Below are positions 5,840 to 9,716 of a DNA stretch of 9,716 nt, one piece after another. The stretch comes from Actinomycetota bacterium (GTDB lineage Bacteria; Actinomycetota; UBA4738; HRBIN12). A program made the translations under genes and the position numbers. Each line of letters begins with the position of its first letter. The first letter of the stretch is position 1. The notes beneath the pieces are model-generated. The model had not been told where the DNA came from, ran no database searches, and saw only the letters and a list, made by a program, of their open reading frames with translations. Where the stretch lies: assembly GCA_004366195.1 (NCBI GenBank), contig SIRV01000381.1, positions 1 through 9,716 of the forward strand, written 5' to 3'.

Positions 5840-6097
5840 ATGACCGTCCGGATCCGCCTGTTCGCCGCCCTCCGCGAGATCGCGGGGACGAGCCTCGTGG
5901 AGGCGGAGGGGCGGACGGCCGGCGAGGTCGTGGAGGCGCTCGGCCTGCGGTTCGGGGAGCGGTTCGCGGCGATCGCGGCCGCGGGGTCGCTCGTCCTCAA
6001 CGGGGAGCGGGCCGGACGGGACACGCCGGTGGCCGACGGCGACGAGCTCGCGCTGCTTCCCCCGGTGAGCGGCGGCGCGCTCAGAGGGTCGGTTTGA
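5840..6097 (+). CDS. MoaD/ThiS-like sulfur-carrier protein with residues after the diglycine
   Basis: This 85-residue ubiquitin-like protein starts M-T-V-R-I-R-L-F-A-A-L-R-E, the standard opening of MoaD, and has L-V-L-N-G-E near 51-56 and V-A-D-G-D-E-L-A-L-L-P-P-V-S-G-G at 64-79. MoaD and its relatives carry sulfur as a thiocarboxylate on the last glycine, formed by a MoeB/ThiF-type enzyme, for molybdopterin, thiamine or similar pathways. Here the diglycine at 78-79 is not the end: ALRGSV follows before the stop. The extension would need removal by a protease, as for QbsE-type carriers, or would leave the protein unable to be charged. The extra codons overlap the end of the convergent membrane protein gene by 17 bases. 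No other molybdopterin or thiamine gene is in the window, so the pathway is open. Confidence 0.85.
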   Translation: MTVRIRLFAALREIAGTSLVEAEGRTAGEVVEALGLRFGERFAAIAAAGSLVLNGERAGRDTPVADGDELALLPPVSGGALRGSV

Positions 6098-6560
6098 ACA
6101 CCATGAGGGCGAGGATGACGAGGGTGAGCGCCGTCACCCCCAGCCCGAGCCGGCGGGCCCTCGCCCCGGCCGCCGCGTACTCGGCCTCGACCGACTCGCC
6201 CTCGGCCAGGCGCTCCGCGAGGGCGGTCTGGCGGCGGTGGGCCGGCGCGTAGGCGACCATCGCCAGGACGGTGAGCAGCACGTAGAGCCCGAGGGACAGG
6301 GCGAGCCAGAGCTGCTTGAACCGGGCCACGTCCGTGAGGAGCACGAGGACGAGGCCGGTCGCGAGCTGGAGGACGTAGGCGGGCGTCGTCAGGCGACGGT
6401 CGATCCAGGAGACCGTCCGGAGCGCGAAGGGCCGGGCCGGGCCGCCGACGGCGTCGCCGCGCGAGATCCACAGGCCGTAGGAGAGGGAGAACCCGAGCGC
6501 CACGACGGCGCCCAGGATGTGCAGGAACCGCACGAGCACGATCCAGTCCGCACGGGTCAC
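6081..6560 (-). CDS. Four-helix integral membrane protein, DUF2269-like
   Basis: This 159-residue hydrophobic protein has about four membrane segments, near residues 7-31, 60-77, 84-105 and 138-156. A short polar loop follows the first and a charged stretch (H-R-R-Q-T-A-L-A-E-R, 108-117, then acidic residues) precedes the last. The first helix contains R-F-L-H-I-L-G-A-V, which with the overall size and helix spacing recalls the predicted integral membrane family DUF2269, of unknown function. I cannot name a role. The start is a GTG at 6560 without a ribosome binding site, but TAGCCT ends eight bases upstream, the same spacing as for glnR, so it is probably leaderless. The gene is divergent from the lipid kinase and convergent with, and overlapping, the MoaD-like gene. 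Confidence 0.75.
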   Translation of the reverse strand: MTRADWIVLVRFLHILGAVVALGFSLSYGLWISRGDAVGGPARPFALRTVSWIDRRLTTPAYVLQLATGLVLVLLTDVARFKQLWLALSLGLYVLLTVLAMVAYAPAHRRQTALAERLAEGESVEAEYAAAGARARRLGLGVTALTLVILALMVFKPTL

Positions 6561-6568
6561 GGCCCCCG

Positions 6569-6576
6569 AGGCTACC
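6569..6576 (-). promoter_or_regulatory. GGTAGCCT element, probable leaderless promoter -10
   Basis: GGTAGCCT on the minus strand ends eight bases before the GTG of the membrane protein gene. This is the same octamer and the same distance as at glnR. The downstream bases are also alike (CGGGGGCC here, GGGGTTCC there). It is read as a TANNNT -10 element that starts transcription at or next to the start codon. Confidence 0.55.
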
Positions 6577-6619
6577 GCAGCGCCGGCCGAGCGCCCCGTG
6601 GCATACTCGGAGGGCCCCG

Positions 6620-7534
6620 ATGCGCTTCCGCGACGTCCTCCTCATCGTGAACCCGGTCGCCCGGACCGTCGCCCGACCGACCCTCGCCGTGATCGAGAAG
6701 GCCCTCTCGGCGGACTTCCGCTTGGAGGTCGCGGAGACGAAGCAGCGGGGCCACGCCAGCGAGCTCGCCCAGCAGGCCGTGGACGGCGGCGTGGACCTCG
6801 TCCTCGTCTTCTCCGGCGACGGGACCATCAACGAGGTGGTGAACGCCCTGGCCGGCACCGAGACCGCGCTCGGGCCGCTCCCGGGCGGGGCGACGAACAT
6901 CCTCGTGCGCGCGCTCGGGCTGCCGCTGGACCCGGTGGAGGCCACGGGGGTGCTGATCGGCAAGGCCCTCGACGACGAGGCGTTCCAGCTGCACCTGGGG
7001 CGGGCCGACGGCCGCTACTTCGCGGTGAACTGCGGGGCCGGGGTGGACGCGGCGGCCATGCGCCGCCTCGACGAGCGCTTCCCGCGGACGAAGGCCTCCT
7101 TCGACCGCGCGGCGTTCCGGGCGGTGGCGCGGGAGCTGCTGATCGGCTACGCGGGCCGGCGCCCGGATCTGCTGGTCCGCGTGGACGAGGGCGAGCCCGT
7201 GCCCTCCCTCTCCGTCATGGTGGGCCGGACCGATCCGTACACGTACTACAAGGGCCGGGGCCTGCGGATGACCCCCGAGGCCTCGCTGGAGGAGGGGCTG
7301 GACGTGCTCTCCGTCCGCAAGCTCGCCCGCCGGAGCGTGCCGCGCATCGCCTGGCAGGTGTTCGGCTCCGCGCGCCACGTGCACGGGCGGGACATCGACT
7401 ACTGGCACGACGCGAGCCGCGTGGTCGTGACGGCCGAGTCGCCCTTCCCCGTCCAGGTGGACGGCGACGTCCTGCCGGAGCGGACGAGCCTCGAGGTCAC
7501 GCTGGCCCGGGACGCGCTCTGGGTCGTCGCCTGA
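6620..7534 (+). CDS. Diacylglycerol kinase-family lipid kinase (YegS/DagK-like)
   Basis: This 304-residue protein has the DAGK catalytic fold used by DgkB, YegS and related enzymes, which transfer phosphate from ATP to diacylglycerol or other lipids at the inner face of the membrane. It begins L-L-I-V-N-P, the usual first strand. V-F-S-G-D-G-T-I-N-E-V-V-N-A-L at 63-77 is the nucleotide-binding signature (normally G-G-D-G-T, here with Ser first), and P-L-P-G-G-A-T-N-I-L-V-R at 86-97 is the second signature block. The C-terminal half has G-A-G-V-D-A and a beta-rich part ending F-P-V-Q-V-D-G-D-V, all typical. Length is normal. The ATG at 6620 has GGAGGG five bases upstream. The lipid substrate cannot be told. 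It is divergent from the membrane protein gene and ends 83 bases before the ECF operon, which has its own promoter. Confidence 0.9.
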   Translation: MRFRDVLLIVNPVARTVARPTLAVIEKALSADFRLEVAETKQRGHASELAQQAVDGGVDLVLVFSGDGTINEVVNALAGTETALGPLPGGATNILVRALGLPLDPVEATGVLIGKALDDEAFQLHLGRADGRYFAVNCGAGVDAAAMRRLDERFPRTKASFDRAAFRAVARELLIGYAGRRPDLLVRVDEGEPVPSLSVMVGRTDPYTYYKGRGLRMTPEASLEEGLDVLSVRKLARRSVPRIAWQVFGSARHVHGRDIDYWHDASRVVVTAESPFPVQVDGDVLPERTSLEVTLARDALWVVA

Positions 7535-7544
7535 GCGGGCTCGT

Positions 7545-7574
7545 TTGAGCCGGATCGGGTGGTCGACCTACAAT
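7545..7574 (+). promoter_or_regulatory. Sigma-70-type promoter of the ECF transporter operon
   Basis: TTGAGC (7545-7550) and TACAAT (7569-7574) are 18 bases apart in the 83-base gap before the S component gene. Transcription would start near 7581, leaving about 37 bases of leader. That is too short for a riboswitch, although many ECF uptake operons have one. It includes the purine-rich ribosome binding site. Confidence 0.65.
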
Positions 7575-7600
7575 CGCGCGCGACGAGCGCTGGCTCCGCG

Positions 7601-7614
7601 AGGGAGGAGGAGGG
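7601..7614 (+). promoter_or_regulatory. Extended ribosome binding site of the ECF S component gene
   Basis: AGGGAGGAGGAGGG offers several overlapping Shine-Dalgarno matches ending three bases before the GTG at 7618. It supports that start and suggests strong initiation. Confidence 0.7.
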
Positions 7615-7617
7615 TCG

Positions 7618-8208
7618 GTGCGCTTCGAATTCGGTCCACGCCAGGTCGTGATCGTCGCCCTCGGGACGGCCCTCTACGCCGTGATGAACTGGCTGTCGGC
7701 CTCCTTCCAGACCGTTCCCGGGGCGACCCTGATCTTCCCCGCGACGGCCGTCGCGATCAGCTTCTCGATGTGGTTCGGGTTCTGGGGCGCGCTCGGCGCC
7801 TACTTCGGGACCATCATCGGCAACTTCGCCTGGGGGACGGCCGTGCACGTCGGGATCACGGGGGGCGTCCACGACATGATCGAGGGCCTCATCCCCGCCC
7901 TGGTCTTCTACGCGGCCGGCGACCGGCTGCGGCGGGACCTCGGCGATGCCCGCTCCCTCGTCACGTACGTGATCGTCGGCGTGGTGATCGGCACCGGGGT
8001 GAACGCGTTCCTCGGGAACCTGAACTACGTGCTGTGGGGCCTGCAGCCCTTCAACGCGATCTGGGCCGGGCTGTGGACCTGGTGGCTGGGGGACGCCATC
8101 GCCGCGGCGGTCCTCGGCATCCCGCTGCTCCGGTTCCTCACACCGTTCGTGGAGCGCACGACCCTCTATCACGAGGCGTTCTTCGCCCGGCGGCGGGCGC
8201 TGGCATGA
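7618..8208 (+). CDS. ECF transporter S component, substrate unknown
   Basis: This 196-residue membrane protein with about six hydrophobic segments (near 9-30, 36-56, 58-78, 88-102, 113-132 and 150-172) has the size of the substrate-binding S component of an energy-coupling factor transporter. The first helix contains A-L-G-T-A (14-18), an AxxxA pattern; small-residue motifs of this kind let S components dock on EcfT. Aromatic and small residues in F-W-G-A-L-G-A-Y-F-G-T-I-I-G-N (55-69) and W-T-W-W-L-G-D-A (153-160) may line the binding site. I cannot assign it to BioY, ThiT, RibU, QueT or another known class. The directly following EcfT and EcfA genes show this is a dedicated, Group I type system. 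The GTG start is backed by the long purine-rich ribosome binding site. Confidence 0.78.
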   Translation: MRFEFGPRQVVIVALGTALYAVMNWLSASFQTVPGATLIFPATAVAISFSMWFGFWGALGAYFGTIIGNFAWGTAVHVGITGGVHDMIEGLIPALVFYAAGDRLRRDLGDARSLVTYVIVGVVIGTGVNAFLGNLNYVLWGLQPFNAIWAGLWTWWLGDAIAAAVLGIPLLRFLTPFVERTTLYHEAFFARRRALA

Positions 8209-8252
8209 GGGCAAAGCGCTCCGCGACGTCACCGCCCCTCTGAGCCCGCACC

Positions 8253-9047
8253 GTGCCCGCCTTCTCGACCTTCTACGTCCCCCGGGACGTGGCGTACCGG
8301 CGGCTGGCGGCCCCGACGAAGCTCCTGCTGCCCCTGGCGCTCATGACCCTCGCCTTCGTCGTTCAGGATCCCGCAGCCAACCTGGTCGTGGCGCTCGCCG
8401 TGGTCGGCCTGCTCCGTCTCGCGGCGGTCCCCTGGCGTATCGTGCGGGGCTTCGCGTCGGTGCTGGTGACCCTGGTGCCCCTGGTGGTCGTGCTCTGGAC
8501 GTTGTTCTACCGGAGCGGCGACCTGCTGCTCGCGGTGGGACCCGTGCACGTGACGGTGGGCGGGCTGACGCGGTCCGTGGCCACGGCCTTCCGCGTGATC
8601 TCGATCGTCCTCGCGGTGCCGCTCCTGCTCGGGGTGATGCCGCAGCAGGACCTGGTCGCCGCCCTGCGCTGGTTCCGCCTCCCCTACGTCCTCTGCTTCA
8701 CGCTGGCGCTCGCCCTGCGCATGATCCCGCAGCTCGAGCGCGACCTGGCCACCATCCGCGACGCGCAGCGCTCGCGCGGGATCGAGCTCGACCGCGGGAG
8801 CCTCCTCCTGCGCGCGCGGCGCCTGGCGATGGTGGTCCTGCCGCTCATGACGGTCTCCATCGCGCGCCTGGAGACCCTGGCCCGCGTGGTCGAGAGCCGG
8901 GGGGTCCTCGGTGCGCGCCGTCGGACCTTCTATCGTCGCCCACGGCCGCGAGTCGTGGACGTCGTGGTCATGACGGCCTCGATCGCCTCCGTGGGTGTTA
9001 CGTGGTTGCTGGCGCGCTCCCCGACCTGGGGGCCGTACCTGCGATGA
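8253..9047 (+). CDS. ecfT: Energy-coupling factor transporter transmembrane protein EcfT
   Basis: This 264-residue protein is the scaffold that links the S component to the two ATPases. The N-terminal F-Y-V-P-R-D-V-A-Y-R-R-L-A-A-P-T-K-L-L-L is typical for the family. Membrane helices lie near 24-36, 43-56, 66-85, 108-128 and 235-255. The cytoplasmic coupling region is rich in Arg and holds the two motifs that contact the ATPases: A-Q-R-S-R-G-I-E (171-178) and V-V-E-S-R-G-V-L-G (212-220). Both read S-R-G where the family usually has A-R-G. The GTG at 8253 is the only reasonable start, because an in-frame stop lies 12 bases upstream and family residues begin at once. No ribosome binding site is visible. 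Its stop overlaps the ATG of the ATPase gene (ATGA). Confidence 0.9.
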   Translation: MPAFSTFYVPRDVAYRRLAAPTKLLLPLALMTLAFVVQDPAANLVVALAVVGLLRLAAVPWRIVRGFASVLVTLVPLVVVLWTLFYRSGDLLLAVGPVHVTVGGLTRSVATAFRVISIVLAVPLLLGVMPQQDLVAALRWFRLPYVLCFTLALALRMIPQLERDLATIRDAQRSRGIELDRGSLLLRARRLAMVVLPLMTVSIARLETLARVVESRGVLGARRRTFYRRPRPRVVDVVVMTASIASVGVTWLLARSPTWGPYLR

Positions 9048-9716
9048 GCGTCCACGCGATCGAGCTCGAGCGGGTCTCCTTCCGCTACCCGAGGTCGGCG
9101 CGTCCCGCGCTGCGGGACGTGACCCTGCGCATCGCACCGGGCGAGATCGTCGGCGTGATCGGCGGCACGGGGTCGGGCCGGTCGACCCTCGCCCTCGTCC
9201 TGAGCGGCCAAGCGCCCACCTTCGTGGAGGGTGAGCTCGTGGGGGAGGTCCGCGTCTTCGGACGTTCCACGCGGGGCCTGCGGGGAGCCGACCTCGCCGG
9301 TGAGGTCGGCATCCTCTACCAGGACCCCGAGGCGCAGCTGTACGGGCTCACGGTGGAGGAGGAGGTCACCGTGGCCCTGGAGAACCGGGGCTTCGACCCG
9401 GCGGAGATCGCCGAGCGCGTTGCCTGGGCCTTGGCAGCGGTCGGACTGGACGGTTTCGAGGAGCGCTCGCCCTACGACCTGTCCGGCGGCGAGAAGCAGC
9501 GGGCCGTCCTCGCCGGGGTGCTCGCGCTCAAGCCCCGGATCCTCGTGCTCGATCAGCCGACGGTGGCGCTCGATCCCCTCACGAGCGCGCGGCTCTGGGA
9601 TCTGCTGGAGCGCTTGGCGAGCGAGGGTCGGACCATCGTCGCCATCGAGCAGGATCTGGACCGCCTGGTCCGGACGGCGCATCGGATCGTCTGGCTGGAA
9701 CGGGGCGAGGTACGCG
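9044..9716 (+). CDS. ECF transporter ATPase EcfA, degenerate nucleotide-binding domain, cut by window edge
   Basis: The first 224 residues of an ABC ATPase are seen; the rest lies beyond the right edge. Standard parts are present: aromatic Y15 at the A-loop, Q-loop L-Y-Q-D-P-E-A-Q-L-Y (91-100), signature L-S-G-G-E-K-Q-R (147-153) and D-loop A-L-D-P (175-178). The Q-loop continues into T-V-E-E-E-V, which is typical of EcfA/CbiO. Three catalytic positions are altered. Walker A reads G-G-T-G-S-G-R-S-T (40-48), with R46 in place of the essential lysine. Walker B reads L-V-L-D-Q-P-T, with Q171 in place of the catalytic glutamate. The H-loop reads A-I-E-Q-D-L-D, with Q203 in place of histidine. The domain can still lend its signature motif to a partner's ATP site. 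A second ATPase, separate or fused, is therefore expected downstream. The start overlaps the ecfT stop as ATGA. Confidence 0.88.
   Translation, partial: MSVHAIELERVSFRYPRSARPALRDVTLRIAPGEIVGVIGGTGSGRSTLALVLSGQAPTFVEGELVGEVRVFGRSTRGLRGADLAGEVGILYQDPEAQLYGLTVEEEVTVALENRGFDPAEIAERVAWALAAVGLDGFEERSPYDLSGGEKQRAVLAGVLALKPRILVLDQPTVALDPLTSARLWDLLERLASEGRTIVAIEQDLDRLVRTAHRIVWLERGEVR

Noticed and set aside
6599..6607. Extended -10 (TGG-CATACT) for the lipid kinase
   Set aside because: A transcript from it would start near 6614 and lose most of the ribosome binding site at 6609-6614, and no -35 is seen.
5104..6963. Minus-strand open frame of 619 codons ending in GlnR
   Set aside because: The GlnR family begins at the ATG at 5772. 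The upstream codons are antisense to the moaD and lipid kinase genes and out of frame with the membrane protein gene.

Overview
The window looks like chromosomal DNA from a very GC-rich member of the Actinomycetota. The main reasons are a GlnR-type orphan winged-helix regulator, a glutamine synthetase with the actinobacterial GSI-beta C-terminus and adenylylation site, several GTG starts, and what look like leaderless promoters. No genus can be named from the sequence. There are no tRNA or rRNA genes, CRISPR arrays or insertion sequences, and no stretch over 300 bases lacks a gene.

Left part (1-2265, plus strand): an acetamidase/formamidase-family hydrolase (68-1408) overlaps by a GTGA junction a small MoaD/ThiS-like sulfur-carrier gene (1405-1630). 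That small gene is broken by a one-base insertion. Next comes a slightly A/T-richer promoter region and a two-gene type II toxin-antitoxin module, with a Phd/YefM-like antitoxin (1740-2000) and a RelE/ParE-like toxin (2002-2265).

Middle part (2325-5772, minus strand, reading right to left): glnR, a predicted lipoprotein, glnA and a THEP1-type NTPase form one nitrogen-centred block. A GlnR-box-like array lies in the gap just upstream of glnA. Divergent from glnR is an intact MoaD-like gene (5840-6097). Its diglycine is followed by six extra residues, and its end overlaps a convergent four-helix membrane protein (6081-6560).

Right part (6620-9716, plus strand): a YegS/DagK-type lipid kinase is followed by a strong promoter and a Group I ECF vitamin/metal-uptake operon in the order S component, EcfT, EcfA. 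EcfA runs off the right edge. The visible EcfA domain lacks the Walker A lysine, the Walker B catalytic glutamate and the H-loop histidine, while its LSGGE signature and Q-loop are kept. This suggests a heterodimeric transporter with one degenerate ATP site.

The most notable observations are the degenerate EcfA, the octamer GGTAGCCT that lies eight bases before two start codons (probable leaderless promoters), the back-to-back glnR/moaD promoter, the GlnR box at glnA, and the two unusual MoaD-like genes. All functional calls come from reading the translated sequence by eye; no database search was run.
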